A stretch of 64,000 nt of DNA from Clusia tigrina (GCA_920105625.2 CAKKTE020000024.1:248001-312000), one strand, 5' to 3'; positions 12,901-26,800 are shown, counted from the first letter of the stretch. The notes: generated from the letters alone by a model not told the origin. Numbers and translations: made by a program.

Positions 12901-14379
12901 TTAAAGTTTTATCAGTGTTTGATTTGGGACTCAAGGGTAGCATAGCTTTGAGCGATAGCTTAAATTGACAAGAGGCTCGAGTACTTTATTGTTACAAAAT
13001 TTGAAGTCATTTATGACGCTCTCGTAAAAACTTACAAGCATTTGTATGTTGCAATTTTTGATAGGTGTAGGACGTACCGTATAGAAGATAGGGCCATTTG
13101 AAATTTTATCAGTGTTTGATTCTGGACTCAAGGGTAGCATAGCTTTGAGCGATAGCTTCAATTGACAAGAGGCTCGAGTACTTTATTGTTACAAAATTTC
13201 AAGGGTTTATGACGCTCCAGTAAAAGTTACAAGCATTTGTATGTTGCAAACTTTGATAGGTGTAGGACGTACCGTGTAGAAGTTAGAACCATTTAAAGTT
13301 TTATCAGTGTTTGATTTGGGACTCAAGGGTAGCATAGCTTTGAGCGATAGCTTAAATTGACAAGAGGCTCGAGTACTCTATTGTTACAAAATTTCAAGGT
13401 TTTATGACGCTCCCGTAAAAAGTGACAAGCATTTGTATGCTGCAATTTTTGATAGTTGTAGGACGTATCGTATAGAAGTTAAGGCCATTTGAAGTTTTAT
13501 CAGTGTTTGATTTGGGAGTCAAGGGTAGCATAGCTTTGAGCGATAGCTTCAATTGACAAGAGGCTCGAGTACTTTATTGTTACAAAATTTCAAGGTTTTA
13601 TGACGCTCCAGTAAGAGTTACAAGCATTTGTATGTTGCAAACTTTGATAGGTGTAGGACGTACCGTGTAGAAGTTAGGGCTATTTAAAGTTTTATCAGTG
13701 TTTGATTTGGGATTCAAGGGTAGCATAGCTTTGAGCGATAGCTTAAATTGACAAGAGGCTCGAGTACTTTATTATTACAAAATTTCAAGGTTTTATGACG
13801 CTCCAGTAAAAAGTTATAGGCATTTGTATGTTGCAAACTTTGATAGATGTAGGACGTACCGTATAGAAGTTAGGGCCATTTGAAGTTTTATCAGTGTTTC
13901 ATTTGGGACTCAAGGGTAGCATAGCATTGAGCGATAGCTTAAATTGACAAGAGGCTCGAGTACTTTATTGTTACAAAATTTGAAGTCATTTATGACACTC
14001 CAGTAAAAAGTTACAAGCGTTTGTATGTTGCAAAATTTGATAGGTGTATGACGTACCGTATAGAAGTTAGGGCCATTTGAAGTTTTATCAGTGTTTGATT
14101 TGGGACTCAAGGGTAGCAAAGCTTTGAGCGATAGCTTAAATTGACAAGAGGCTCGAGTACTTTATTGTTACATAATTTCAAAGTTTTATGACGCTCCAGT
14201 AAAAAGTTAAAAGCATTTGTATGTTGCAAACTTTGATAGGTGTAGGACGTACCGTATAGAAGTTAGGGACACTTGAAGTTTTATCAGTGTTTGATTTGGG
14301 ACTCAAGGGTAGCATAGCTTTGAGCGATAGCTTAAATTGACAAGAGGCTCGAGTACTTTATTGTTACAAAATTTCAAGG
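9983..14379 (+). repeat. 10-monomer higher-order unit, about 2.2 tandem copies (1,958-1,960 bp period)
   Basis: Marker monomers repeat at an offset of 1,958 bp: the CTCAAGGATAGC / GCATTGAGC monomer at about 10,581 and 12,539, and the GATTCTGGACTC monomer following it. Near 11.79 kb copy 1 reads TAAATACAAG against TAAATTGACAAG near 13.75 kb, a 2 bp deletion that changes the offset to 1,960. The match continues past the second copy to about 14,379, where GGCTTTATGACGCTCCAG replaces GGTTTTATGACGCTCTCG. Ten consensus monomers are 1,960 bp. Private differences include TGACGCTCCAG at about 11,450 against TGACGCTCCCG at about 13,410. Confidence 0.88.
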
Positions 14380-14839
14380 CTTTATGACGCTCCAGTAAAG
14401 AGTTACAGGCATTTGTATGTTGCAAACTTTGATAGATGTAGGACGTACCGTATAGAAGCTAGGGCCATTTGAAGTTTTATCAGTGTTTCATTTGGGACTC
14501 AAAAGTAGCATAGCTTTGAGCGATAGCTTAAATTGACAAGAGGCTCGAGTACTTTATTGCTACAAAATTTCAAGGTTTTATGACGCTCCAGTAGAAAGTT
14601 ACAAGCATTTGTATGTTGCAAACTTTGATAGGTGTAGGACGTACCGTGTAGAAGTTGGGGCCATTTGAAGTTTTATCAGTGTTTGATTTGGGACTCAAGG
14701 GTAGCATAGCATTGAGCGATAGCTTAAATTGACAAGAGGCTCGAGTACTTTATTGTTACAAAATTTGAAGTCAGTTATGACACTCCAGTAAAAAGTTACA
14801 AGCATTTGTATGTTGCAAAATTTGATAGGTGCAGGACGT

Positions 14840-16200
14840 ACCGTATAGAAGTTAGGGCCATTTGAAGTTTTATCAGTGTTTGATTTGGGACTCAAGGGTA
14901 GCAAAGCTTTGAGCGATAGCTTCAATTGACAAGAGGCTCGAGTACTTTATTGTTTCAAGGTTTTATGACGCTCCAGTAAAAGTTACAAGCATTTGTATGT
15001 TGCAAACTTTGATAGGTGTAGGACGTACCGCGTAGAAGTTAGAACCATTTAAAGTTTTATCAGTGTTTGATTTGGGACTCAAGGGTAGCATAGCTTTGAG
15101 CGATAGCTTAAATTGACAAGAGGCTCGAGTACTTTATTGTTACAAAATTTCAAGGTTTTATGACGCTCCCGTAAAAAGTGACAAGCATTTGTATGTTGCA
15201 ATTTTTGATAGCTGTAGGACGTACCGTATAGAAATTAGGGCCATTTGAAGTTTTATCAGTGTTTCATTTGGGACTCAAAAGTAGCATAGCTTTGAGCGAT
15301 AGCTTAAATTGACAAGAGGCTCGAGTACTTTATTGTTCAAAATTTCAAGGTTTTATGACGCTCCAGTAGAAAGTTACAAGCATTTGTATGTTGCAAACTT
15401 TGATAGGTGTAGGACGTACCGTATAGAAGATAGGGCCATTTGAAGTTTCTCAGTGTTTGATTTGGGACTCAAGGGTAGCATAGCATTGAGCGATAGCTTA
15501 AATTAACAAGAGGCTCGAGTACTTTATTGTTACAAAATTTGAAGTCATTTATGACACTCCAGTAAAAAGTTACAAGCATTTGTATGTTGCAAAATTTTAT
15601 AGGTGTAGGACGTACCGTATAGAAGTTAGGGCCATTTGAAGATTTATCAGTGTTTGATTTGGGACTCAAGGGTAGCAAAGCTTTGAGCGATAGCTTAAAT
15701 TGACAAGAGGCTCGAGTACTTTATTGTTACATAATTTCAAAGTTTTATGACGCTCCAGTAAAAAGTTACAAGCATTTGTATGTTGCAAACTTTGATAGGT
15801 GTAGGACGTACCGTATAGAAGTTAGGGACACTTGAAGTTTTATCAGTGTTTGATTTGGGACTCAAGGGTTGCATAGCTTTGAGCGATAGCTTAAATTGAC
15901 AAGAGGCTCGAGTACTTTATTGTTACAAAATTTCAAGGTTTTATGACACTCTCGTAAAAAGTGACAAGCATTTGTATGTTGCAATTTTTGATAGGTGTAG
16001 GACGTACCGTATAGAAGATAGGGCCATTTGAAATTTTATCAGTGTTTGATTCTGGACTCAAGGGTAGCATAGCTTTGAGCGATAGCTTCAATTGACAAGA
16101 GGCTCGAGTACTTTATTGTTACAAAATTTCAAGGTTTTATGACGCTCCAGTAAAAGTTACAAGCATTTGTATGTTGCAAACTTTGATAGGTGTAGGACGT
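14840..16200 (+). repeat. 7-monomer unit, copy 1 (1,361 bp)
   Basis: A monomer shortened to TTATTGTTTCAAGG, lacking about 10 bp around phase 61-72, occurs at 14,951 and 16,312. The following monomers match at the same offset of 1,361 bp: the GATAGCTGTAGG / AGAAATTAGG type, the TTGTTCAAAATTTC type and a 197 bp monomer with AAATTAACAAG and AAAATTTTATAGG. Seven consensus monomers would be 1,372 bp; the shortened monomer accounts for most of the 11 bp difference. Confidence 0.8.
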
Positions 16201-17010
16201 ACCGTATAGAAGTTAGGGCCATTTGAAGTTTTATCAGTGTTTGGTTTGGGACTCAAGGGTAGCAAAGCTTTGAGCGATAGCTTCAATTGACAAGAGGCTC
16301 GAGTACTTTATTGTTTCAAGGTTTTATGACGCTCCAGTAAAAGTTACAAGCATTTGTATGTTGCAAACTTTGATAGGTGTAGGACGTACCGCGTAGAAGT
16401 TAGAACCATTTAAAGTTTTATCAGTGTTTGATTTGGGACTCAAGGGTAGCATAGCTTTGAGCGATAGCTTAAATTGACAAGAGGCTCGAGTACTTTATTG
16501 TTACAAAATTTCAAGGTTTTATGACGCTCCCGTAAAAAGTGACAAGCATTTGTATGTTGCAATTTTTGATAGCTGTAGGACGTACCGTATAGAAATTAGG
16601 GCCATTTGAAGTTTTATCAGTGTTTCATTTGGGACTCAAAAGTAGCATAGCTTTGAGCGATAGCTTAAATTGACAAGAGGCTCGAGTACTTTATTGTTCA
16701 AAATTTCAAGGTTTTATGACGCTCCAGTAGAAAGTTACAAGCATTTGTATGTTGCAAACTTTGATAGGTGTAGGACGTACCGTATAGAAGATAGGGCCAT
16801 TTGAAGTTTCTCAGTGTTTGATTTGGGACTCAAGGGTAGCATAGCATTGAGCGATAGCTTAAATTAACAAGAGGCTCGAGTACTTTATTGTTACAAAATT
16901 TGAAGTCATTTATGACACTCCAGTAAAAAGTTACAAGCATTTGTATGTTGCAAAATTTTATAGGTGTAGGACGTACCGTATAGAAGTTAGGGCCATTTGA
17001 AGTTTTATCA
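16201..17010 (+). repeat. 7-monomer unit, partial copy 2
   Basis: Four monomers match 14,840-15,650 at an offset of 1,361 bp. The match ends near 17,003-17,017, where the text changes to a GGTTTGGGACTCATGGG start followed by domain-3 markers such as GACGTTCCAG. The same four-monomer run, with the TTGTTTCAAGG deletion, is present once more from about 19,231, at an offset of 4,280 bp from copy 1. One cassette has therefore been copied to at least three places. Confidence 0.78.
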
Positions 17011-17149
17011 GTGTTTGGTTTGGGACTCATGGGTAGCATAGCTTTGAGCGATAGCTTAAATTGACAAGAGGCTCGAGTACTTTATTGTTACAAAATTTCA
17101 AGGTTTTATGACGTTCCAGTAAAAAGTTTCAAGCATTTCTATGTTGCAA

Positions 17150-17340
17150 ACTTTGATAGGTGTAGGACGTACCGTAGAGACGTTAGGGCCATTTGAATAT
17201 TTATCAGTGTTTGATTTGGGACTCAGCTTTGAGCGATAGCTTAAATTGACAAGAGGATTGAGTACTTTATTGTTATAAAATTTCAAGGTTTTATGACGCT
17301 CCAGTAAAAAGTTACAAGCATTTGTATGTTGCAAACTTTG
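17150..17340 (+). repeat. 11 bp deletion monomer (185 bp type), first of eight
   Basis: At 17,221 the sequence reads ACTCAGCTTTGAG, where other monomers have 11 further bases between ACTCA and GCTTTGAG. The deletion removes the loop and part of the 5' arm of the possible CTCAAGG/CTTTGAG hairpin. The same junction occurs at 22,491, 26,006, 28,345, 32,643, 35,569, 39,084 and 41,423, always with the CGTAGAGACG and TTTGAATATTTATC variants just upstream. All eight are therefore copies of one event. In my reading it is absent outside domain 3, which makes it a good domain marker. Confidence 0.9.
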
Positions 17341-18119
17341 ATAGGTATAGGATGCACCGTATAGAAGTTACGGCCATTTGAAGTTTTATCAGTGTTTGAT
17401 TTGGGACTCAAGGGTAGCATAGCTTTGAGCGATAGCTTAAGTTGACAAGAGGATCGAGTACTTTATTGTTACAAAATTTCAAGGTTTTGTGACGTTCCAG
17501 TAAAGAGTTACAAGCATTTGTATGTTGCAAATTTTGATAGCTGTAGGACGTACCGTATAGAAGATAGGGCCATTTGAAGTTTTATCAGTGTTCCATTTGG
17601 GACTCAAAAGTAGCATAGCTTTGGGCGATAGCTTAAATCGACAAGAGGCTCGAGTACTTTATTGCTACAAAATTTCAAGGTTTTATGACGCTCCAGTAAA
17701 AAGTTACAAGTATTTGTATGTGGCAAACTTTGATAGGTGTAGGACGTACCGTATAGAAGTTAGGGCCATTTGAAGTTTTATCAGTGTTTGATTTGGGACT
17801 CAATGGTAGCATAGCTTCGAGCGATAGCTTAAATTGACATGAGGCTCGAGTACTTTATTGTTACAAAATTTCAAGGTTTTATGACGCTCCAGTAAAAAGT
17901 TACAAGCATTTGTACGTTGCAACCTTTGATAGGTGTAGGACGTACCGTATAGAAGATAGGGCCACTTGAAGTTTTAACAGTGTTTGATTTGGGACTCAAG
18001 GGTAGCATAGCTTTGAGCGATAGCTTAAATTGACAAAAGGCTCGAGCACTTTATTGTTACAATATGTCAAGATTTTATGACGCTCCAGAAAAAGTTACAA
18101 GCATTTGAATGTTGCAAAC

Positions 18120-19147
18120 TTTGATAGGTGTAGGACATACCGTATAGAAGTTAGGGCCATTTGAAGACTTATCAGTATTTGATTTGGGACTCAAGGGTAG
18201 CATAGCATTGAGCGATAGCTTAAATTGACAAGAGGCTCGAATACTTTATTGTTACAAAATTTGAAGGTTTTATGACGCTCCAGTAAAGAGTTACAAGCAT
18301 TTGTATGTTGCAAACTTTAATAGGTGTAGGACGTACCGTATAGAAGTTAGGGACATTTGAAGTTTTATCAGTGTTTGATTTGGGACTCAAGAGTAGCATA
18401 GCTTTGAGCGATTGCTTAAATTGACAAGTGGCTCGAGTACTTTATTGTTACAAAATTTCAAGGTTTTATGACGCTCTCGTAAAAAGTGACAAGCATTTGT
18501 ATGTTGCAATTTTTGATAGGTGTAGGACGTACCGTATAGAAGATAGGGCCATTTGAAGTTTTCTCAGTGTTTGATTTGGGACTCAAGGGTAGCATAGCAT
18601 TGAGCGATAGCTTAAATTAACAAGAGGCTCGAGTACTTTATTGTTACAAAATTTGAAGTCATTTATGACACTCCAGTAAAAAGTTACAAGCATTTGTATG
18701 TTGCAAAATTTGATAGGTGTAGGACATACCGTATAGAAGTTAGGGCCATTTGAAGACTTATCAGTATTTGATTTGGGACTCAAGGGTAGCATAGCATTGA
18801 GCGATAGCTTAAATTGACAAGAGGCTCGAATACTTTATTGTTACAAAATTTGAAGGTTTTATGACGCTCCAGTAAAGAGTTACAAGCATTTGTATGTTGC
18901 AAACTTTAATAGGTGTAGGACGTACCGTATAGAAGTTAGGGACATTTGAAGTTTTATCAGAGTTTGATTTGGGACTCAAGAGTAGCATAGCTTTGAGCGA
19001 TTGCTTAAATTGACAAGTGGCTCGAGTACTTTATTGTTACAAAATTTCAAGGTTTTATGACGCTCTCGTAAAAAGTGACAAGCATTTGTATGTTGCAATT
19101 TTTGATAGGTGTAGGACGTACCGTATAGAAGATAGGGCCATTTGAAA
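18120..19147 (+). repeat. Three-monomer partial tandem duplication (589 bp offset)
   Basis: The run TAGGACATACC, GAAGACTTATCAG, GCATTGAGC, GAATACTTTATTG, then TCAAGAGTAGC with GCGATTGC and GACAAGTGGC, occurs from 18,131 and again from 18,720, an offset of 589 bp. The match breaks at about 18,558 / 19,147 (GAAGTTTTCTC against GAAATTTTATC), so the second copy is incomplete. It is part of why the distance between the first two CTTTGGGCG monomers is 15 rather than 12 monomers. Confidence 0.78.
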
Positions 19148-19846
19148 TTTTATCAGTGTTTGATTCTGGACTCAAGGGTAGCAAAGCTTTGAGCGATAGC
19201 TTCAATTGACAAGAGGCTCGAGTACTTTATTGTTTCAAGGTTTTATGACGCTCCAGTAAAAGTTACAAGCATTTGTATGTTGCAAACTTTGATAGGTGTA
19301 GGACGTACCGTGGAGAAGTTAGAACCATTTAAAGTTTTATCAGTGTTTGATTTGGGACTCAAGGGTAGCATAGCTTTGAGCGATAGCTTAAATTGACAAG
19401 AGGCTCGAGTACTTTATTGTTACAAAATTTCAAGGTTTTATGACGCTCCCGTAAAAAGTGACAAGCATTTGTATGTTGCAATTTTTGATAGCTGTAGGAC
19501 GTACCGTATAGAAGTTAGGGCCATTTGAAGTTTTATCAGTGTTTCATTTGGGACTCAAAAGTAGCATAGCTTTGAGCGATAGCTTAAATTGACAAGAGGC
19601 TCGAGTACTTTATTGTTCAAAATTTCAAGGTTTTATGACGCTCCAGTAGAAAGTTACAAGCATTTGTATGTTGCAAACTTTGATAGGTGTAGGACGTACC
19701 GTATAGAAGATAGGGCCATTTGAAGTTTCTCAGTGTTTGATTTGGGACTCAAGGGTAGCATAGCATTGAGCGATAGCTTAAATTAACAAGAGGCTCGAGT
19801 ACTTTATTGTTACAAAATTTGAAGTCATTTATGACACTCCAGTAAA

Positions 19847-20265
19847 AAGTTACAAGCATTTGTATGTTGCAAAATTTTATAGGTGTAGGACGTACCGTAT
19901 AGAAGTTAGGGCAATTTGAAGTTTTATCAGTGTTTGATTTGGGACTCAAGGGTAGCAAAGCTTTGAGCGATAGCTTAAATTGACAAGAGGCTCGAGTACT
20001 TTATTGTTACATAATTTCAAAGTTTTATGACGCTCCAGTAAAAAGTTACAAGCATTTGTATGTTGCAAAATTTTATAGGTGTAGGACGTACCGTATAGAA
20101 GTTAGGGCAATTTGAAGTTTTATCAGTGTTTGATTTGGGACTCAAGGGTAGCAAAGCTTTGAGCGATAGCTTAAATTGACAAGAGGCTCGAGTACTTTAT
20201 TGTTACATAATTTCAAAGTTTTATGACGCTCCAGTAAAAAGTTACAAGCATTTGTATGTTGCAAA
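19847..20265 (+). repeat. Perfect single-monomer tandem duplication
   Basis: Bases 19,847-20,069 are identical to 20,043-20,265 over 223 bp at an offset of 196. Both copies carry the rare AAAATTTTATAGG and GGGCAATTTGAAG variants plus GCAAAGCTTTG and GTTACATAATTTC. Neighbouring monomers elsewhere differ at many sites, so this is a recent duplication of one repeat unit. Confidence 0.9.
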
Positions 20266-20853
20266 CTTTGATAGGTGTAGGACGTACCGTATAGAAGTTA
20301 GGGACACTTGAAGTTTTATCAGTGTTTGATTTGGGACTCAAGGGTAGCATAGCTTTGAGCGATAGCTTAAATTGACAAGAGGCTCGAGTAATTTATTGTT
20401 ACAAAATTTCAAGGTTTTATGACACTCTCGTAAAAAGTGACAAGCATTTGTATGTTGCAATTTTTGATAGGTGTAGGACGTACCGTATAGAAGATAGGGC
20501 CATTTGAAGTTTTATCAGTGTTCCATTTGGGACTCAAAAGTAGCATAGCTTTGGGCGATAGCTTAAATCGACAAGAGGCTCGAGTACTTTATTGCTACAA
20601 AATTTCAAGGTTTTATGACGCTCCAGTAAAAAGTTACAAGCATTTGTATGTGGTAAACTTTGATAGGTGTAGGACGTATCGTATAGAAGTTAGGGCCATT
20701 TGAAGTTTTATCAGTGTTTGATTTGGGACTCAATGGTAGCATAGCTTCGAGCGATAGCTTAAATTGACATGAGGCTCGAGTACTTTATTGTTACAAAATT
20801 TCAAGGTTTTATGACGCTCCAGTAAAAAGTTACAAGCATTTGTACGTTGCAAC

Positions 20854-23800
20854 CTTTGATAGGTGTAGGACGTACCGTATAGAAGATAGGGCCACTTGAA
20901 GTTTTAACAGTGTTTGATTTGGGACTCAAGGGTAGCATAGCTTTGAGCGATAGCTTAAATTGACAAAAGGCTCGAGCACTTTATTGTTACAATATGTCAA
21001 GATTTTATGACGCTCCAGAAAAAGTTACAAGCATTTGAATATTGCAAACTTTGATAGGTGTAGGACATACCGTATAGAAGTTAGGGCCATTTGAAGACTT
21101 ATCAGTATTTGATTTGGGACTCAAGGGTAGCATAGCATTGAGCGATAGCTTAAATTGACAAGAGGCTCGAATACTTTATTGTTACAAAATTTGAAGGCTT
21201 TATGACGCTCCAGTAAAGAGTTACAAGCATTTGTATGTTGCAAACTTTAATAGGTGTAGGACGTACCGTATAGAAGTTAGGGACATTTGAAGTTTTATCA
21301 GTGTTTGATTTGGGACTCAAGAGTAGCATAGCTTTGAGCGATTGCTTAAATTGACAAGTGGCTCGAGTACTTTATTGTTACAAAATTTCAAGGTTTTATG
21401 ACGCTCTCGTAAAAAGTGACAAGCATTTGTATGTTGCAATTTTTGATATGTGTAGGACGTACCGTATAGAAGATAGGGCCATTTGAAGTTTTCTCAGTGT
21501 TTGATTTGGGACTCAAGGGTAGCATAGCATTGAGCGATAGCTTAAATTAACAAGAGGCTCGAGTACTTTATTGTTACAAAATTTGAAGTCATTTATGACA
21601 CTCCAGTAAAAAGTTACAAGCATTTGTATGTTGCAAAATTTGATAGGTGTAGGATGTACCGTATAGAAGTTAGGGCCATTTGAAGTTTTATCAGTGTTTG
21701 ATTTGGGACTCAAGGGTAGCAAAGCTTTGAGCGATAGCTTAAATTGACAAGAGGCTCGAGTACTTTATTGTTACATAATTTCAAAGTTTTATGACGCTCC
21801 AGTAAAAAGTTACAAGCATTTGTATGTTGCAAACTTTGATAAGTGTAGGACGTACCGTATAGAAGTTAGGGACACTTGAAGTTTTATCAGTGTTTGATTT
21901 GGGACTCAAGGGTAGCATAGCTTTGAGCGATAGCTTAAATTGACAAGAGGCTCGAGTACTTTATTGTTACAAAATTTCAAGGTTTTATGACGCTCTCGTA
22001 AAAAGTGACAAGCATTTGTATGTTGCAATTTTTGATAGGTGTAGGACGTACCGTATAGAAGATAGGGCCATTTGAAATTGTATCAGTGTTTGATTCTGGA
22101 CTCAAGGGTAGCATAGCTTTGAGCGATAGCTTCAATTGACAAGAGGCTCGAGTACTTTATTGTTACAAAATTTCAAGGTTTTATGACGCTCCAGTAAAAG
22201 TTACAAGCATTTGTATGTTGCAAACTTTGATAGGTGTAGGACGTACCGTGTAGAAGTTAGGGCCATTTAAAGTTTTATCAGTGTTTGGTTTGGGACTCAA
22301 GGGTAGCATAGCTTTGAGCGATAGCTTAAATTGACAAGAGGCTCGAGTACTTTATTGTTACAAAATTTCAAGGTTTTATGACGTTCCAGTAAAAAGTTAC
22401 AAGCATTTCTATGTTGCAAACTTTGATAGGTGTAGGACGTAGCGTAGAGACGTTAGGGCCATTTGAATATTTATCAGTGTTTGATTTGGGACTCAGCTTT
22501 GAGCGATAGCTTAAATTGACAAGAGGATCGAGTACTTTATTGTTATAAAATTTCAAGGTTTTATGACGCTCCAGTAAAAAGTTACAAGCATTTGTATGTT
22601 GCAAACTTTGATAGGTATAGGATGCACCGTATAGAAGTTACGGCCATTTGAAATTTTATCAGTGTTGATTTGGGACACAAGGGTAGCATAGCTTTGAGCG
22701 ATAGCTTAAGTTGACAAGAGGATCGAGTACTTTATTGTTACAAAATTTCAAGGTTTTATGACGTTCCAGTAAAGAGTTACAAGCATTTGTATGTTGCAAA
22801 TTTGGATAGCTGTAGGACGTACCGTATAGAAGATAGGGCCATTTGAAGTTTTATCAGTGTTCCATTTGGGACTCAAAAGTAGCATAGCTTTGGGCGATAG
22901 CTTAAATCGACAAGAGGCTCGAGTACTTTATTGCTACAAAATTTCAAGGTTTTATGACGCTCCAGTAAAATGTTACAAGCATTTGTATGTGGCAAACTTT
23001 GATAGGTGTAGGACGTACCGTATAGAAGTTAGGGCCATTTGAAGTTTTATCAGTGTTTGATTTGGGACTCAATGGTAGCATAGCTTCGAGCGATAGCTTA
23101 AATTGACATGAGGCTCGAGTACTTTATTGTTACAAAATTTCAAGGTTTTATGACGCTCCAGTAAAAAGTTACAAGCATTTGTACGTTGCAACCTTTGATA
23201 GGTGTAGGACGTACCGTATAGAAGATAGGGCCACTTGAAGTTTTAACAGTGTTTGATTTGGGACTCAAGGGTTGCATAGCTTTGAGCGATAGCTTAAATT
23301 GACAAAAGGCTCGAGCACTTTATTCTTACAATATGTCAAGATTTTATGACGCTCCAGAAAAAGTTACAAGCATTTGAATGTTGCAAACTTTGATAGGTGT
23401 AGGACATACCGTATAGAAGTTAGGGCCATTTGAAGACTTATCAGTATTTGATTTGGGACTCAAGGGTAGCATAGCATTGAGCGATAGCTTAAATTGACAA
23501 GAGGCTCGAATACTTTATTGTTACAAAATTTGAAGGTTTTATGACGCTCCAGTAAAGAGTTACAAGCATTTGTATGTTGCAAACTTTAATAGGTGTAGGA
23601 CGTACCGTATAGAAGTTAGGGACATTTGAAGTTTTATCAGTGTTTGATTTGGGACTCAAGAGTAGCATAGCTTTGAGCGATTGCTTAAATTGACAAGTGG
23701 CTCGAGTACTTTATTGTTACAAAATTTCAAGGTTTTATGACGCTCTCGTAAAAAGTGACAAGCATTTGTATGTTGCAAACTTTGATAGGTATAGGATGAA

Positions 23801-26800
23801 CCGTAGAGAATTTAAGGCCATTTGAAGTCTTATCAGTATTTGATTTGGGACTCAATGGTAGCATAGATTTGAGCGATAGCTTAAATTGACAAGAGGCTCG
23901 AGTACTTTATTGTTACAAAATTTCAAGGTTTTATGACGCTCCAGTAAAGAGTTACAAGCATTTGTATGTTGCAAACTTTGATAGATGTAGGACGTACCGT
24001 ATAGAAGTTAGGGCCATTTGAAGTTTTATCAGTGTTTCATTTGGGACTCAAAAGTAGCATAGCTTTGAGCGATAGCTTAAATTGACAAGAGGCTCGAGTA
24101 CTTTATTGCTACAAAATTTCACGGTTTTTTGACGCTCCAGTAAAAAGTTACAAGCATTTGTATGTTGTAAACTTTGATAGGTGTAGGACGTACCGTATAG
24201 AAGTTAGGGCCATTTGAAGTTTTATCAGTGTTTGATTTGGGACTCAATGGTAGCATAGCTTTGAGCGATAGCTTAAATTGACAAGAGGCTCGAGTACTTT
24301 ATTGTAACAAAATTTCAAGGTTTTATGACGCTCCAGTAAAAAGTTACAAGCATTTGTATGTTGCAAACTTTGATAGGTGTAGGACGCACCGTATAGAAGT
24401 TAGGGACACTTGAAGTTTTATCAGTGTTTGATTTGGGACTCAAGGGTAGCATAGCTCTGAGCGATAGCTTAAATTGACAAGAGGCTCGAGTACTTTATTG
24501 TTACAAAATTTTAAGGCTTTATGACGCTCCAGTAAAGATTTACAGGCATTTGTATGTTGCAAACTTTGATAGATGTAGGACGTACCGTATAGAAGCTAGG
24601 GCCATTTGAAGTTTTATCAGTGTTTCATTTGGGACTCAAAAGTAGCATAGCTTTGAGCGATAGCTTAAATTGACAAGAGGCTCGAGTACTTTATTGTTAC
24701 ACAATTTCAAAGTTTTATGACGCTCCAGTAAAAAGTTACAAGCATTTGTATGTTGCAAACTTTGATAGGTGTAGGACGTACCGTATAGAAGTTAGGGACA
24801 CTTGAAGTTTTATCAGTGTTTGATTTGGGACTCAAGGGTAGCATAGCTTTGAGCGATAGCGTAAATTGACAAGAGGCTCGAGTACTTTATTGTTACAAAA
24901 TTTCAAGGTTTTATGACGCTCTCGTAAAATGTGACAAGCATTTGTATGTTGCAATTTTTGATAGGTGTAGGACGTACCGTATTGAAGATAGGGCCATTTG
25001 AAGTTTTCTCAGTGTTTGATTTGGGACTCAAGGGTAGCATAGCATTGAGCGATAGCTTAAATTAACAAGAGGCTCGAGTACTTTATTGTTACAAAATTTG
25101 AAGTCATTTATGACACTCCAGTAAAAAGTTACAAGCATTTGTATGTTGCAAAATTTTATAGGTGTAGGACGTACCGTATAGAAGTTAGGGCCATTTGAAG
25201 TTTTATCAGTGTTTGATTTGGGACTCAAGGGTAGCAAAGCTTTGAGCGATAGCTTAAATTGACAAGAGGCTCGAGTACTTTATTGTTACATAATTTCAAA
25301 GTTTTATGACGCTCCAGTAAAAAGTTTCAAGCATTTGTATGTTGCAAACTTTGATAGGTGTAGGACGTACCGTATAGAAGTTAGGGACACTTGAAGTTTT
25401 ATCAGTGTTTGATTTGGGACTCAAGGGTAGCATAGCTTTGAGCGATAGCTTAAATTGACAAGAGGCTCGAGTACTTTATTGTTACAAAATTTCAAGGTTT
25501 TATGACGCTCTCGTAAAAAGTGACAAGCATTTGTATGTTGCAATTTTTGATAGGTGTAGGACGTACCGTATAGAAGATAGGGCCATTTGAAATTTTTTCA
25601 GTGTTTGATTCTGGACTCAAGGGTAGCATAGCTTTGAGCGATAGCTTCAATTGACAAGAGGCTCGAGTACTTTATTGTTACAAAATTTCAAGGTTTTATG
25701 ACGCTCCAGTAAAAGTTACAAGCATTTGTATGTTGCAAACTTTGATAGGTGTAGGACGTACCGTGTAGAAGTTAGGGCCATTTAAAGTTTTATCAGTGTT
25801 TGGTTTGGGACTCAAGGGTAGCATAGCTTTGAGCGATAGCTTAAATTGACAAGAGGCTCGAGTACTTTATTGTTACAAAATTTCAAGGTTTTATGACGCT
25901 CCAGTAAAAAGTTACAAGCATTTCTATGTTGCAAACTTTGATAGGTGTAGGACGTACCGTAGAGACGTTAGGGCCATTTGAATATTTATCAGTGTTTGAT
26001 TTGGGACTCAGCTTTGAGCGATAGCTTAAATTGACAAGAGGATTGAGTACTTTATTGTTATAAAATTTCAAGGTTTTATGACGCTCCAGTAAAAAGTTAC
26101 AAGCATTTGTATGTTGCAAACTTTGATAGGTATAGGATGCACCGTATAGAAGTTACGGCCATTTGAAGTTTTATCAGTGTTTGATTTGGGACTCAAGGGT
26201 AGCATAGCTTTGAGCGATAGCTTAAGTTGACAAGAGGATCGAGTACTTTATTGTTACAAAATTTCAAGGTTTTATGACGTTCCAGTAAAGAGTTACAAGC
26301 ATTTGTATGTTGCAAATTTTGATAGCTGTAGGACGTACCGTATAGAAGATAGGGCCATTTGAAGTTTTATCAGTGTTCCATTTGGGACTCAAAAGTAGCA
26401 TAGCTTTGGGCGATAGCTTAAATCGACAAGAGGCTCGAGTACTTTATTGCTACAAAATTTCAAGGTTTTATGACGCTCCAGTAAAAAGTTACAAGCATTT
26501 GTATGTGGCAAACTTTGATAGGTGTAGGACGTACCGTATAGAAGTTAGGGCCATTTGAAGTTTTATCAGTGTTTGATTTGGGACTCAATGGTAGCATAGC
26601 TTCGAGCGATAGCTTAAATTGACATGAGGCTCGAGTACTTTATTGTTACAAAATTTCAAGGTTTTATGACGCTCCAGTAAAAAGTTACAAGCATTTGTAC
26701 TTTGCAACCTTTGATAGGTGTAGGACGTACCGTATAGAAGATAGGGCCACTTGAAGTTTTAACAGTGTTTGATTTGGGACTCAAGGGTAGCATAGCTTTG

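Larger units (their letters stand above)
7000..17010 (+). repeat. Domain 2: subfamily with 197 bp GAAGTCATTTATGAC monomers
   Basis: From about 7.0 kb a new set of variants dominates. The most distinctive reads GAAGTCATTTATGAC where the consensus has CAAGGTTTTATGAC, a one-base insertion giving a 197 bp monomer, usually with GCATTGAGC or GCATAGCAT upstream. It alternates with a GTTACATAATTTCAAAG / GGGACACTTGAAG type, a CTCTCGTAAAAAGTGAC / GCAATTTTTGAT type, a GATTCTGGACTC / CTTCAATTGAC type and a GTAGAAAGTTAC type. Several AAGCTT (HindIII) sites arise from GCAAAGCTTTG variants. Some of these types continue into domain 3, so the boundary is one of frequency and order. Confidence 0.8.
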
